Below are positions 32,725 through 41,102 of a stretch of 64,000 bases of DNA, piece by piece (within the stretch, counting starts at the first letter, position 1; each line of letters begins with the position of its first letter). The notes under the pieces were generated by a model that made no database searches, was not told where the DNA came from, and saw only the letters and a program-made list of their open reading frames with translations. Source of the DNA: Cupriavidus laharis. Lineage in GTDB: Bacteria > Pseudomonadota > Gammaproteobacteria > Burkholderiales > Burkholderiaceae. The position numbers and the translations under genes were made by a program. The stretch covers positions 62,001 to 126,000 of the forward strand of contig NZ_CAJZAI010000012.1 of the NCBI RefSeq assembly GCF_914271435.1. Direction: 5' to 3'.

Positions 32725-33444
32725 ATGGCCGAAATTCTGACCGCCTCGCGGTCACACGATGTGGCCCTGCAAGGGGCCATTTTGCTTTACGGCGCTCGGC
32801 CCGAGCAGTTCTCGTACGCAACCGCCCACGTCATCCAACAGGATGTGGGCGGGCGTCCGGTGATGGGTCCTGGCACGCCGCTCAACCGGCAGGCGCTGAT
32901 CTACGCCGTGCGCCAGGTTGCCAAGGAAGCGCTGCCGAAAGGCGAATTCCTGACGCCGAACGTCCTGTCGGTCAGTCCCACCGCGGTGACGTGGTGGTGT
33001 CCGGCGGGCGAGCGGCGTGTTTTCTTCGATTGCAAGGAGCTGGGCAAACGCAGCGCTGTCGTTCCGCATCCGGCGCTGGTATTCCAGGCGTCTCATGCGG
33101 GATTTCGGGTCTTCGCGCTGGACGGCGAAGATCGCCCGGTGCCGACCACGGTCCTGCATGAACCTCCGTACTTCAACACCTGGGACCAGGGAAAGATCTG
33201 CATCGGGAGCGCACAAGTGCCCAAGCAGATCGACGTGGCTTCCATTACCGGGTGGGAAGAGAGTTTTTTCAACTCTGCATTCACTCACCCCAATGTGGGC
33301 GGTCAGCGCGTGAACTACGAGCGCGGCGCTTACGCCTTCTGGAAGGACATGCTTGAGGGGAAGTTTCGCAACTACCCCAAGACCGTCCTGATCTCCATGA
33401 ACCTCACGCTGGCCGATCTCATCGCCGGCAAACTTGACCATTGA
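32725..33444 (+). CDS. PRTRC system protein B, E2-like (Prok-E2_D)
   Basis: A 239-aa protein of the PRTRC B family, related to bacterial E2-like family D. The E2-type features are the strand pair RVFFDCKELG, PHPALVFQ, PPYFNTW and the likely active-site cysteine in DQGKICIGS (Cys159), followed by HPNVGGQR. The cysteine follows PxxxW-x5-C spacing similar to ubiquitin-conjugating enzymes. It is 8 nt after protein F, with AGGAGG before the ATG. Whether it forms a thioester has not been shown for this family. Confidence 0.82.
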   Translation: MAEILTASRSHDVALQGAILLYGARPEQFSYATAHVIQQDVGGRPVMGPGTPLNRQALIYAVRQVAKEALPKGEFLTPNVLSVSPTAVTWWCPAGERRVFFDCKELGKRSAVVPHPALVFQASHAGFRVFALDGEDRPVPTTVLHEPPYFNTWDQGKICIGSAQVPKQIDVASITGWEESFFNSAFTHPNVGGQRVNYERGAYAFWKDMLEGKFRNYPKTVLISMNLTLADLIAGKLDH

Positions 33445-33446
33445 AC

Positions 33447-34091
33447 ATGCATCCCGCTGATACTGCCCTGCAACAGTCCTTTCCGACCGTCATGGTTCCG
33501 CGCTTTGGAGATCTGCACCCAATGCAGACGTCCGGGGAACGGCTCCTGATTGGCCAGAACGGCATCTTCCTGGAAATCGCTCGACCGTGGATCCGCCTGG
33601 TCCGCCGGCTGGCATCCTATGTATTCGAGACGCCGATCCCGTACGGTGCTGTCCAGCCGGCCACGGAGCTTCACTGTGGTCAGGTACCGCTGGAGTTAAT
33701 TGGGCAGTTCGCCCGAATGGCTCGCGATGCCCACCCGAACGAGACGGGCGCGTGGATCGCCTGGAACAGCCAGACCCGCGCGTTCCGGCTTATTCCGGTG
33801 CGAATCCTGGAGCATGGGCCAGGCCACCTTCGCTACGACCGGCCACGGCTGGAAGAGGCGGAGGTGCTGGTGATGGACTGTCACTCGCACGGGCGCCATC
33901 GTGCATGCTTCTCCTCGACCGACAATGCCGACGACCGCTTCGACGTGAAGTTTGCATTGGTCGTTGGCGAGTGTGACCGTCAGTATCCGTCACTGGCACT
34001 GCGCCTGTGCGCGAAGGGGATCATGGAAGACGTCAAGCCGGTCCCGGTCGCGTGGTTTCGTGCAACGGCAGCTTACGGGGAGGTCGCATGA
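33447..34091 (+). CDS. PRTRC system protein A, JAB/MPN-like isopeptidase
   Basis: A 214-aa protein with a JAB/MPN+ metalloprotease motif: DCHSHGRHRACFSSTDNADD (HxH then S-x2-D), with the upstream Glu expected in HPNETGAW. This is the zinc-dependent deubiquitinase-like member of the cassette. ATG 33447 is chosen; an in-frame TTG at 33441 overlaps the previous stop. Its end overlaps the ThiF start by ATGA, so peptidase and activating enzyme are translated together. Confidence 0.85.
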   Translation: MHPADTALQQSFPTVMVPRFGDLHPMQTSGERLLIGQNGIFLEIARPWIRLVRRLASYVFETPIPYGAVQPATELHCGQVPLELIGQFARMARDAHPNETGAWIAWNSQTRAFRLIPVRILEHGPGHLRYDRPRLEEAEVLVMDCHSHGRHRACFSSTDNADDRFDVKFALVVGECDRQYPSLALRLCAKGIMEDVKPVPVAWFRATAAYGEVA

Positions 34092-34882
34092 GCCTCGTCC
34101 ATCAGATCCCCGCTGCGATGACCCAGCGAGCATGGCGTGTCGCGGTTGTTGGCGCCGGCGGTACCGGCAGCGCCTTGCTGCCGAGTCTCGCCAGACTGCA
34201 CCACGCGATGTTGGAACTCGGTCATCCCGGTGGCATTGATTGCACGGTGTATGACGACGACACGGTGAGCGAAACCAACGTGGGCCGCCAGGGGTTCTAC
34301 CCAGTGGACGTAGGCCAGTACAAGGCTACGTTGCTGGTGAACCGGTTGAATAACCTGATGGGTACCCGCTGGGAAGCGAAAACACGCCGGATCGGTAGCA
34401 AAGACCGCTTCGTGTGCGACCTGGTGGTCGGTTGCGTCGACACGCGGGCGGCCCGTAAGGCCATCCTTGGGTCGATGCAACGCGGAACCGGTGGCTACTA
34501 CCTCGACTGCGGCAACGAATCCGATAGCGGCCAGGTCATTCTTGGTCAGGTCCGAGGCAAGGCCGCCGACCGGTTGCCTCATGTGGGCGATCTGTTCCCG
34601 GAACTGCTGAACCCGAAAGGGGACAAGGCGGACACGGCGCCGTCCTGCTCGATGGCCGATGCACTGCGCAAGCAGTCGCTGGTCATCAATCAGGCCATCG
34701 CCGTGCAGGCTTACAACCTGCTCTGGACGCTCTTTCGCACTGGCACGCTGCAGTACTGCGGTGCCTTCGTGAATCTGGCCGCCGGCCGGACGAACCCGCT
34801 GCCGGTCGACCCGGCAGCCTGGGAACGCTTCGGCTACAAGCTGCCAACGAAGGCGTCTCGTAAGCGAGCGCCGACGAAATGA
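34088..34882 (+). CDS. PRTRC system ThiF-family (E1-like) protein
   Basis: A 264-aa E1-like adenylating protein: nucleotide loop VVGAGGTGSALLP (~20-32), acidic strand end YDDDTVSETNVGRQGF, VVGCVDTRAARKAI and a C-terminal PSCSMADALRKQSLVINQ segment. Homologues adenylate the C-terminus of a ubiquitin-like partner, here presumably protein C. It is the last gene of the cassette. A strong hairpin follows at 34902. Confidence 0.88.
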   Translation: MSLVHQIPAAMTQRAWRVAVVGAGGTGSALLPSLARLHHAMLELGHPGGIDCTVYDDDTVSETNVGRQGFYPVDVGQYKATLLVNRLNNLMGTRWEAKTRRIGSKDRFVCDLVVGCVDTRAARKAILGSMQRGTGGYYLDCGNESDSGQVILGQVRGKAADRLPHVGDLFPELLNPKGDKADTAPSCSMADALRKQSLVINQAIAVQAYNLLWTLFRTGTLQYCGAFVNLAAGRTNPLPVDPAAWERFGYKLPTKASRKRAPTK

Positions 34883-34901
34883 TCCAACGCTTCATGTAAT
34901 T

Positions 34902-34933
34902 GCCCCCCAACTTGCTTGGGGGGCTTTCATTTT
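34902..34933 (+). terminator. Terminator-like hairpin after ThiF
   Basis: GCCCCCCAA (34902-34910) pairs perfectly with TTGGGGGGC (34916-34924), then TTTCATTTT. It is 13 nt before the start of the next gene, again the hairpin-before-start layout. Confidence 0.7.
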
Positions 34934-34945
34934 CAGGAGGACATC

Positions 34946-35206
34946 ATGTCCGAGCTTCAGACCACCATTGCGCCGCCCTTTGGCTATCTTTATCACGATA
35001 CGGTGCACTGCGCGGACTGCACAAAGACCAAATTCCGCAGGCAGGCATACGGCCGGCCGAAGGATGGCAACGGCGTACCGTTCGCCCCGTTCACCGGGGA
35101 TTTCTCCGGATTTAAGAGTCTGTATCCCACGCGTGACGCGGCGGATTGGCAGGGTTGCACCTGCGATGACTGCGGACGATTGCTTGCCACAGGCCAGGAC
35201 TGCTAA
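34946..35206 (+). CDS. Small cysteine-pair protein
   Basis: An 86-aa protein with two cysteine pairs, HCADC (~26-30) and CTCDDCGR (~73-80), which would form a zinc ribbon; an aromatic/basic linker lies between. Family not recognised. AGGAGG precedes the ATG by 6 nt. It follows the PRTRC cassette but is set apart by a hairpin. Confidence 0.65.
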   Translation: MSELQTTIAPPFGYLYHDTVHCADCTKTKFRRQAYGRPKDGNGVPFAPFTGDFSGFKSLYPTRDAADWQGCTCDDCGRLLATGQDC

Positions 35207-35331
35207 CATAGCTGCACTTTCCGCGTCCCTGACGCATCGACATTGCCGGCATCGCTGGCACAGCTTTTTTTCTTCCCCCTACGGGCCTTCCTGCCCGTGG
35301 GCATGTTGGCCCATTTTTACGTGAGGCCATC
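35180..35331 (+). promoter_or_regulatory. Leader copy 3
   Basis: TTGCTT (35180-35185), 18 nt, TAACAT (35204-35209), 13 nt, GCGTC-cct-GACGC (35223-35235), ATCGAC, a variable stem (35244-35260, TGCCgGC/GCtGGCA), CAGC and seven T. Then ACGGG/CCCGT, and TGGCC (35307-35311) pairing with GGCCA (35325-35329) two bases before the ATG at 35332. The promoter overlaps the end of the preceding gene. Confidence 0.72.
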
Positions 35332-35799
35332 ATGATTAAGCGTTTTTTCCTGTTCGTTGCCATCGTTAGCCTGTTCACTGGCTGCGCTGCGCAATCCTCG
35401 CCGAATACCTATCGTGGATCCGACGCCATGCGCACCGGGTCCGTCGAGCAGGTGACCGTGCTACGAGTTCGCAATGTCGTCATCGCGGGCGACAGCATGC
35501 TCTCGGCAAGCTCAGGCGTTCCTGCAATTCTCAGCACATTGGTTGGCGCGGTCCTTGGCGCCCGCGTGATTGGCAATGGCGATGGTCGTTACATCGCCGG
35601 CGCCCTGTCGGGAACCGCGGCCGGCGTCGTCGGCCAACTCACTGCCACACACCTGTCGCAGCGTGACGGCGTCGAGGTCATCGTCCGTACGGACAATGGC
35701 CGTCAGCTCGTTGTGACACAGGGCTCGGAACAGCAGTTCGTTTCTGGCGAGCGGCTGTACCTGGTGTCGTCGGGAAGTAACTACCGCCTGACGCGATGA
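35332..35799 (+). CDS. SlyB/PcP-like glycine-zipper outer-membrane lipoprotein
   Basis: A 155-aa lipoprotein: signal peptide with lipobox LFTGC (Cys18), then DAMRTGSVEQVTVLRVRNVVI, a glycine-rich hydrophobic hairpin (GAVLGARVIGNGDGRYIAGALSGTA in outline) and a C-terminal RDGVEVIVRTDNGRQLVVTQG ... F-SGERLYLV domain. This matches the SlyB/PcP family. These are anchored in the outer membrane's inner leaflet. In the host genome SlyB belongs to envelope-stress control; a plasmid copy with backbone leader is unusual, and its role is unknown. Confidence 0.85.
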   Translation: MIKRFFLFVAIVSLFTGCAAQSSPNTYRGSDAMRTGSVEQVTVLRVRNVVIAGDSMLSASSGVPAILSTLVGAVLGARVIGNGDGRYIAGALSGTAAGVVGQLTATHLSQRDGVEVIVRTDNGRQLVVTQGSEQQFVSGERLYLVSSGSNYRLTR

Positions 35800-35835
35800 C
35801 TCGAGGGCCGCACAGGCTCTCCCATCCCTTGCAAG

Positions 35836-35988
35836 CCCGAAAGGGCTTGCCCCAGCGTTCGCGCTTGGGCAAGCGCTTTTGATGGCGTCATGTGGCGCAT
35901 CGAAACCTGCGCCTGGCTTGTCCAGGACCATCCCTTGCACCCACGGGGCACCGCCTCCGTGAGCGGCGTCCCCTTTCTGGAGCCGACT
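35836..35988 (+). promoter_or_regulatory. Hairpin-rich leader
   Basis: AAGCCC/GGGCTT (about 35838-35853) and GCCCCAGCG...GCTTGGGC-type stems lie between 35838 and 35880, with a TTTT after the second. They end the lipoprotein unit or lead the next. The invariant GCGTC hairpin of the leader family is not present. Confidence 0.4.
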
Positions 35989-36369
35989 ATGCAAACCATT
36001 TCCCCGATCACCACCGAAGGCAAGACCGTGCAGGAAGTTTCCGACCTGCTCGCACTCACCCTGCGTGCGATCGAACTCGAGCCGGAGTGGATCATCCCGA
36101 CAAACTTCCTCGCCGACGCCGATGAAGCACAGTATGGTCTTCGACCTACCGCGCCCTGGCCAGCTGAGCATGCCCGCCACCGCTTCGCAGTCTCTGTGGA
36201 GCGCGGTATGTCGGAAGGCTGGCGTGTCCACGTCGATCACATCGCAACGATCGTAGAGGGTCCCTCCAGTAGCACTACGCTACGCAAACTGGTCTCGGCC
36301 AAGATGTTCAATCGAGAACAGGCCTGGCAGACGGCGCGCGCCATCAATCGCGCGCTGGACCTAGACTGA
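35989..36369 (+). CDS. Hypothetical protein
   Basis: A 126-aa acidic, mostly helical protein. Features: TVQEVSDLLALTLRAIELEPEWIIP at the N-terminus, a beta pair HRFAVSVERG...WRVHVDHIATIVEG in the middle and a helix AKMFNREQAWQTARAINRAL at the end. Not recognised. GGAG lies 10 nt before the ATG. Confidence 0.6.
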   Translation: MQTISPITTEGKTVQEVSDLLALTLRAIELEPEWIIPTNFLADADEAQYGLRPTAPWPAEHARHRFAVSVERGMSEGWRVHVDHIATIVEGPSSSTTLRKLVSAKMFNREQAWQTARAINRALDLD

Positions 36370-36463
36370 TCACTTCGCTGGCTTGCGCGGCGCCCTGGGC
36401 GTTGCGCAGTCAGAGGAGGGCGTTTGCTCAATCGAGCGCCGATTCGGCAAGCACCCTTTGATC

Positions 36464-36564
36464 GCGTCGTCGACGCATCGAACCACGTCTGGCTTGCCCA
36501 GACCTTCACCCATTGCGGGACACTGTCCCGTGGGGATGGCTGTCCCGATTTACCAAAGACTGCC
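36464..36564 (+). promoter_or_regulatory. Leader copy 4
   Basis: GCGTC-gtc-GACGC (36464-36476), ATCGA, then GTCTGG (36487-36492) pairing with CCAGAC (36498-36503), then GGGAC/GTCCC near 36517-36530. The -10 at the usual distance is not recognisable, and no T tract follows the second stem, so this copy is the least complete. Confidence 0.6.
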
Positions 36565-36945
36565 ATGAAAATCCCAAAATCCATTAACCGACCGCACCAG
36601 CCCGGCAACGCCGCCGCTTGCGCCACCCTCAAGCGCGATGCCTCGCGCGTCATTCGCCGCCTGGCGAGCGACCTTGGACTCCGCCAGCGGGACTTCACCG
36701 TCCGCGAACGCCGCCATCGCCGCGATCGCACCGACCTCTATGTGCTGCACACCGATACGCTGTATGTGCAGATTGCCCACGCGCCGCAGCAGACGGCCGC
36801 CAGCATGAGCTTTCGCACCTGCCGCGGCCGCGACGACCACACCGGCGGTCGGGACAACGCGGTCTGCCTGCAGTCGATCGGCTCTCCGGAAGGCTATGCG
36901 TCGCTCGTCGCCACGCTCCGCGTGGTGGCCGGCCGGCGCAGCTGA
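36565..36945 (+). CDS. Hypothetical basic protein
   Basis: A 126-aa very basic protein (RDASRVIRRLASDLGLRQRDF, VRERRHRRDRTD) with a following strand region LYVLHTDTLYVQIAH. Charge and size suggest nucleic-acid binding, but no known domain is recognisable. It is 10 nt upstream of the next gene. Confidence 0.6.
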   Translation: MKIPKSINRPHQPGNAAACATLKRDASRVIRRLASDLGLRQRDFTVRERRHRRDRTDLYVLHTDTLYVQIAHAPQQTAASMSFRTCRGRDDHTGGRDNAVCLQSIGSPEGYASLVATLRVVAGRRS

Positions 36946-36955
36946 AGGGGCCGCG

Positions 36956-37429
36956 ATGACCCAGATCGCCAAAGTCCTTCTGAAGTCGACGAGCGGGGAT
37001 GAGTTCTCGTGCTCGGTACACTACGAGCGAAGTTCCGGGCTTGTCATGCTGCCAGCGCGCGTGGACAGTCTAGTGGACGCGTCCACAGCGCTGGGCGAGC
37101 GGCATGTCCTAATGTTGCTCGAAGACGGTTACCAGTATCCGCTCATCCGCGAGGAGGGACCGACATACCGGGTTGACCGTGCTAGCGTAGCAAAGCGCGG
37201 ATGGTTGCAGGAAGCCCGGATGGCCGTAAAGACCCCATCAAAGGACCAGCGCTTGCAGTATGGGCGCCTGGCTCATACGCTGTCGGCTGCTGCGACGATT
37301 GGCTCGGTCACCTACCTGTCCGGAGCCAGGGTCTGGAACCTCACCACTATAGGGAATGGCGCATGCCTGTTTCTGATGGCCGGTGTACTATTCGTCGTAG
37401 GCGCCGTCCTTTCGAAAGGAGACAAGTGA
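36956..37429 (+). CDS. Hypothetical protein with C-terminal membrane hairpin
   Basis: A 157-aa protein: a soluble N-terminal ~95 residues with beta character, then two hydrophobic helices (TLSAAATIGSVTYLSGA and NGACLFLMAGVLFVVGAVLS). Family unknown. AGGGG precedes the ATG. The stop is part of TGATG with the next 30-codon gene, so both are probably made together and may interact in the membrane. Confidence 0.6.
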   Translation: MTQIAKVLLKSTSGDEFSCSVHYERSSGLVMLPARVDSLVDASTALGERHVLMLLEDGYQYPLIREEGPTYRVDRASVAKRGWLQEARMAVKTPSKDQRLQYGRLAHTLSAAATIGSVTYLSGARVWNLTTIGNGACLFLMAGVLFVVGAVLSKGDK

Positions 37430-37521
37430 TGTTTGGTCCACCGCTTTTGCTTGTGACCCTGCTGTTCGCGGCTTACCTGTTGTGGGCCGACCAGAACGGT
37501 CGTCGCTACCACAAGGACTGA
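37429..37521 (+). CDS. 30-aa membrane peptide
   Basis: ATG overlaps the preceding stop (TGATG) and AAAGGAG lies about 9 nt upstream. The product is one hydrophobic helix (LLLVTLLFAAYLLWA) and a polar, basic tail NGRRYHKD, i.e. a single-pass small membrane protein with the tail likely in the cytosol. A terminator follows at 37569. It is too short to be found by usual length cut-offs. Confidence 0.55.
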   Translation: MFGPPLLLVTLLFAAYLLWADQNGRRYHKD

Positions 37522-37568
37522 CCGCCATCGATCCTCTCAGGTGTCCGGTTTCCCGGACGTCTGCTCTG

Positions 37569-37594
37569 ACGCACCCTTTGGGGTGCGTTTTTTG
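37569..37594 (+). terminator. Intrinsic terminator
   Basis: ACGCACCC (37569-37576), TTTG loop, GGGTGCGT (37581-37588), T tract to 37593. A smaller stem (GTCCGG/CCGGAC) precedes it. Confidence 0.75.
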
Positions 37595-37659
37595 TGTCCA
37601 CCACCAACACCCACACGGGGCGCGCCCCGATGGGGCGCCCCTGCACTCAGGAGTCCCCC

Positions 37660-38031
37660 ATGGAAGACCGAATCCTTTGCGCTGGCGTAGCCAGCTACCC
37701 GGCAGGCCTGCATCTGCGCGTCCACGTCTACCAAAGCAACAATCGCCCAGCGCTGTCGCTGGTTTGCGCCGACGACTTCATGCCCTACGTCGATCTCACC
37801 TGCAACGTTCCCTGCCATCCGCTGGCGGATGACGAGGTGTTCGTGGCGGCGTGGAATGTACCCGTGGACGTCTTAGCGGCATTGCTTGAGACAGAGCTGT
37901 TCGCGCCAGTGCGCATGCTTTCCACCGGCTTCGCGCGTGGACCGGTCTGGAAAATCCAGTCCACCGAGCTGCTCGAGTGGATTGCCGACGCCCGCGCGGA
38001 CGCCGCCGCGGACGCTTCGCCAAGCGCCTGA
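37660..38031 (+). CDS. Hypothetical protein (DUF4313-like layout)
   Basis: A 123-aa protein: strands LHLRVHVYQSNNRPALSLVCADD and YVDLTCNVP, then DDEVFVAAWN and a helix DVLAALLETELF. The order (small-substrate strand, DG/DD-xPY-xDLT, D/E-E-x-FV, N-xP) is like the plasmid family DUF4313, but I am not sure of the match. It is led by GC-rich stems and CAGGAG before the ATG. Confidence 0.6.
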   Translation: MEDRILCAGVASYPAGLHLRVHVYQSNNRPALSLVCADDFMPYVDLTCNVPCHPLADDEVFVAAWNVPVDVLAALLETELFAPVRMLSTGFARGPVWKIQSTELLEWIADARADAAADASPSA

Positions 38032-38080
38032 CCATCGTCCGCGAGTTTGATCTCGCGTCGCTGCTACCTTTCAACCCATA

Positions 38081-38127
38081 CGGGGCAATGCCCCGATGGG
38101 CTTGCTCCGTCGCTTTCGGAGCAAACC
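38081..38127 (+). promoter_or_regulatory. Hairpin plus perfect Shine-Dalgarno-sequestering stem
   Basis: CGGGGC-aat-GCCCCG (38081-38095) is followed by TTGCTCC (38102-38108) pairing perfectly with GGAGCAA (38118-38124), three bases before the ATG at 38128. Confidence 0.65.
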
Positions 38128-39693
38128 ATGTACGTGATCTCAATTGGGCCGGAACGGGTCGAGAGCCGCACGACCCTCGCCGGCGTGCTGGCATTGCTTA
38201 ACCATGAGCCTGGCCAGAAGCCCGGCATGCGTGCAGAGGAAATTTCTGTGCGACATGTGGAGCGCGGCGCCATTCCTGTGCTGCGTCTCCCTTCAGGGAG
38301 GTTCGCAGTCCGGCCTGCTGGCGAGGCTAAAGCCATACTGACCTCAATCCTCGATGAGGTCGACCGCTACATCGTCCGGCCGGACGGCAAAGTGCTGCGT
38401 CCGCATGAACTGAGCCGCACCTCCTGGCAAGCGGTGGCTGCGGCCGGACGGTTGGCGGTGTTCACCAACGAGGCAGTCGATCCGGACCAGGCTGGGAATT
38501 CCCAGTCTGCGAACCTCGACCTGTTTGCGGTGGCAGAGCCCTTCGACGCGAGCAGCTTCGTGCATGAAGAGTTCTATCGGCGCTTCGGCTACGGGACCAA
38601 CGGACCGGAGTACTCGCCGGGTGCTGGCACGAACTGCCGCCATGAGGTCCACGTCGCCTATGCATTGCAGCGCGGCGAACCTGTCCGAGACTGCATCTTG
38701 AACGCCTACCGCCGTGACGGCGATGCCGTGGATGCCGGGCGCCACGACCTGCACTGGCTGCAAACGTTGATCGAGGTACCAGCGCTACGGGGTGCACTGT
38801 CCGCCAACAAGCTGCAGGCGCTGTGCTCGGTGATGCGCCATGACAAGCTGGCGATCACGGCGCGCAACGCTGCACGCCTGATTGCCTTGGTGAAGCCGCT
38901 GCCTGATGACTGCACCCATGTCGACGTCGACAATGCCCTGTATGCCGCGAAAGTGGTCCCACCGCTCTCCGCCCCGTTGGGCAAGGCCCCGACCGGAGAC
39001 GATGCCAAACCGGTGTCGCCGCTGGCCGCACGTTTGCACGCCTTGATCGGTGCTAAGCGATATGCGAAGCACGTTGAGCGAGTGGCAGCGGAGCGGACCA
39101 AGGGCAACCTCAGTGAGCGGCGCTTCCAGTCGGAAATGACCATGGCCGCAGTCGAACGGGACCATGCCAGCTTCAGCTGGCCCAACCGCTTCGCCCTGGC
39201 CGTGCTGCAGCGGGACATCGCGACGCTGCTGCAGGTCCTCGATACGCCGAACGACCGCAACACGTCGTCCAAGCGTGCCCTGCGTGAGGTGTGCGGTGTC
39301 GCGCTGACGGGAGTCCCCGCGATAACGCGCCGGCGCCGCATCTTCGAGATGTGCGGCTTTTCCGAGTCGGAGCAGCAGCAGTGGGAGCTTCAGGCCCAGG
39401 CTGCGAAGTCCCAGCGCCTGCAGGAGCAAGACGCCGAATGTGCGCGCAAGCGTGCCGAGGCCTCGCGCTGGAATCTGAATGGCAAGCGGATGAACGGCCG
39501 GGAGTACGTGGATCTGTGCATCGATGAAGGCTTCAGCCAGATCCGACACTTCCCGCGTGGGAGCGCTAGGGTCTACTACATTGAGCAGCCCGCGACACGC
39601 ACCGCCCGGCGCCTGCGGGCCAAGGATGGCACGCTGGACTATGCCCGTGCCCGCCTGTCCAAGCCGGTGACCGCGCTGGCGATGGCCGCGTGA
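38128..39693 (+). CDS. Large hypothetical protein
   Basis: A 521-aa soluble protein that I do not recognise. The N-terminal ~120 residues are alpha/beta. The middle has a GTNGPEYSPGAGTNCRHEVHVAYAL stretch, possibly a catalytic or metal loop. The C-terminal third is helical and highly charged, with a Q/E-rich coiled-coil (SESEQQQWELQAQAAKSQRL) and a final basic domain. It is preceded by one of the clearest translation-blocking stems in the window. It is the last gene before the MoxR-type ATPase unit. Confidence 0.6.
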   Translation: MYVISIGPERVESRTTLAGVLALLNHEPGQKPGMRAEEISVRHVERGAIPVLRLPSGRFAVRPAGEAKAILTSILDEVDRYIVRPDGKVLRPHELSRTSWQAVAAAGRLAVFTNEAVDPDQAGNSQSANLDLFAVAEPFDASSFVHEEFYRRFGYGTNGPEYSPGAGTNCRHEVHVAYALQRGEPVRDCILNAYRRDGDAVDAGRHDLHWLQTLIEVPALRGALSANKLQALCSVMRHDKLAITARNAARLIALVKPLPDDCTHVDVDNALYAAKVVPPLSAPLGKAPTGDDAKPVSPLAARLHALIGAKRYAKHVERVAAERTKGNLSERRFQSEMTMAAVERDHASFSWPNRFALAVLQRDIATLLQVLDTPNDRNTSSKRALREVCGVALTGVPAITRRRRIFEMCGFSESEQQQWELQAQAAKSQRLQEQDAECARKRAEASRWNLNGKRMNGREYVDLCIDEGFSQIRHFPRGSARVYYIEQPATRTARRLRAKDGTLDYARARLSKPVTALAMAA

Positions 39694-39859
39694 GCTTCCT
39701 TGCAAATTTCCCCCGGCCTTGCGCCGGGGGACCTCTCTCCCTCATAAGCGATACGCAATCTCTCGCCTTTCGGCATTCCGCTCGTGCCGCGTTGCCTGTA
39801 GTCTTGTCGATGAAGCGTTGTTCGCACTGATACGGATTAGTCCAAACAGCGTTTTACCC

Positions 39860-39975
39860 GCGTCTAGCGACGCATCGACCCAAGCCAGCACTGCTGGCGC
39901 ATTCATTGAACCTTCCCACAGGGACACCCTCCCTGTGGGAAGAGTGGCTTTGTGGGATCCCCTTTAGGAATTCCC
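39860..39975 (+). promoter_or_regulatory. Leader copy 5, ahead of the MoxR module
   Basis: GCGTC-tagc-GACGC (39860-39873), ATCGACC, GCCAGC-act-GCTGGC (39884-39898), then a long perfect stem CTTCCCACAGGG / CCCTGTGGGAAG (about 39911-39942) and a weaker stem over GGAATTCCC just before the ATG at 39976. The promoter is not clear at the expected spacing. Confidence 0.62.
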
Positions 39976-41001
39976 ATGAAAGTCAATCCGCTCCAACTGC
40001 AAACGCTTCTCGCAGCCTTCATTCCGGCACGCCTGCCTGTCCTCATTACCGGTGCCCCTGGCATCGGCAAGAGCGATATCGTCGCCCATGCCGCCAAGGC
40101 GGCCGGCTACGACCTGCTGATCTCCCACCCGGTGGTGGAGGATCCAACCGACTCCAAGGGCCTGCCGTTTCCGGCAACGGACGGTGCCGGCGCCAAGTTC
40201 CTGCCTTTCGGGGACCTGGCCACGGCGCTTAACAGCACGCGCCCCATGGTCTGGTTTATCGACGACCTCGGACAGGCCTCCCCGGCCGTCCAGGCCGCCA
40301 AGATGCAGCTGCTGCTCGCACGGCGTATCGGTGAGCACGTACTGCCGGACCACGTCACCTTTGTCGCGGCGACCAACCGTCGCAGCGACAACGCGGCGGT
40401 GTCCAACATCCTGGATCCGTTGAAATCGCGCTTCAGCACCATCGTGGAGCTGGAGCCGACGATTGAGGATTGGACGCGCTGGGCGGTCACGAACAACGTG
40501 CCGCCGGTGCTGATCGCGTTCCTGCGCTTCCGTCCGGACTTGCTGCTCTCCACGGAGCGCAGCAAGGAGGTGGAGAACCTGCCGTCGCCGCGAGGCTGGG
40601 GTCATGTGGCGCGCCAATTGCCGCTGGTACCCCCGGGCATGGAAATCATCGTCACGGCCGGCGCGGTAGGCGAGGGGGCAGCACTCGAGTTCGAGTCGTT
40701 CCGCCAGATCTACCGCGAGCTGCCCAGCGTGGACTCGGTGCTGGCTGCGCCGGAATCCGCCAGGATCCCGGACAACGTGGCGGCACAGTTTGCCATCTGT
40801 TCGGCGCTGGCATCTGTCGCCAACGAGAACAACTTCGATCGCGTGATGGTGTATGCCAATCGCCTGTTCGAAGCCCATCTCGGTGAGTTCGCTGTGATGC
40901 TGGCCACGGACGCGGCACGCCGCGACTCCCGGATCTGCGCCACTCCGGCGTGGATCAATGCCCAGGGCGGCAAACTGGGTGCGCTGCTGCTTGGCAATTG
41001 A
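39976..41001 (+). CDS. MoxR-type AAA+ ATPase
   Basis: A 341-aa AAA+ ATPase: Walker A GAPGIGKS (~27-34), Walker B VWFIDDLGQ (~90), sensor 1 VAATNRRSDN and an arginine-finger region DPLKSRFSTIVEL. Such ATPases work with VWA-domain partners to remodel other proteins (MoxR/CoxD, RavA-ViaA). Two genes downstream lies a VWA/metallopeptidase protein, so the three-gene set is one module. GGA lies before the ATG within the leader stem. Confidence 0.88.
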   Translation: MKVNPLQLQTLLAAFIPARLPVLITGAPGIGKSDIVAHAAKAAGYDLLISHPVVEDPTDSKGLPFPATDGAGAKFLPFGDLATALNSTRPMVWFIDDLGQASPAVQAAKMQLLLARRIGEHVLPDHVTFVAATNRRSDNAAVSNILDPLKSRFSTIVELEPTIEDWTRWAVTNNVPPVLIAFLRFRPDLLLSTERSKEVENLPSPRGWGHVARQLPLVPPGMEIIVTAGAVGEGAALEFESFRQIYRELPSVDSVLAAPESARIPDNVAAQFAICSALASVANENNFDRVMVYANRLFEAHLGEFAVMLATDAARRDSRICATPAWINAQGGKLGALLLGN

Positions 41002-41038
41002 TCCAGGCAACCAGCCCCCTTTCCTTCTTCATCCGCTG

Positions 41039-41070
41039 ACGGCGAGCCATCTGGCTCGCCGTTTCCTTTT
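41039..41070 (+). terminator. Terminator-like hairpin in the MoxR operon
   Basis: ACGGCGAGCC (41039-41048), ATCT loop, GGCTCGCCGT (41053-41062), then TTCCTTTTC, 33 nt before the next start. Confidence 0.6.
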
Positions 41071-41102
41071 CTGCCGTATCTATCCCATTTCCAGGACTCA
41101 TC

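Noticed and set aside
29077..34882. Evidence for a replication origin beside the ParB gene
   Set aside because: No iterons, DnaA-box cluster or initiator gene seen; PRTRC ParB alone does not mark an origin.
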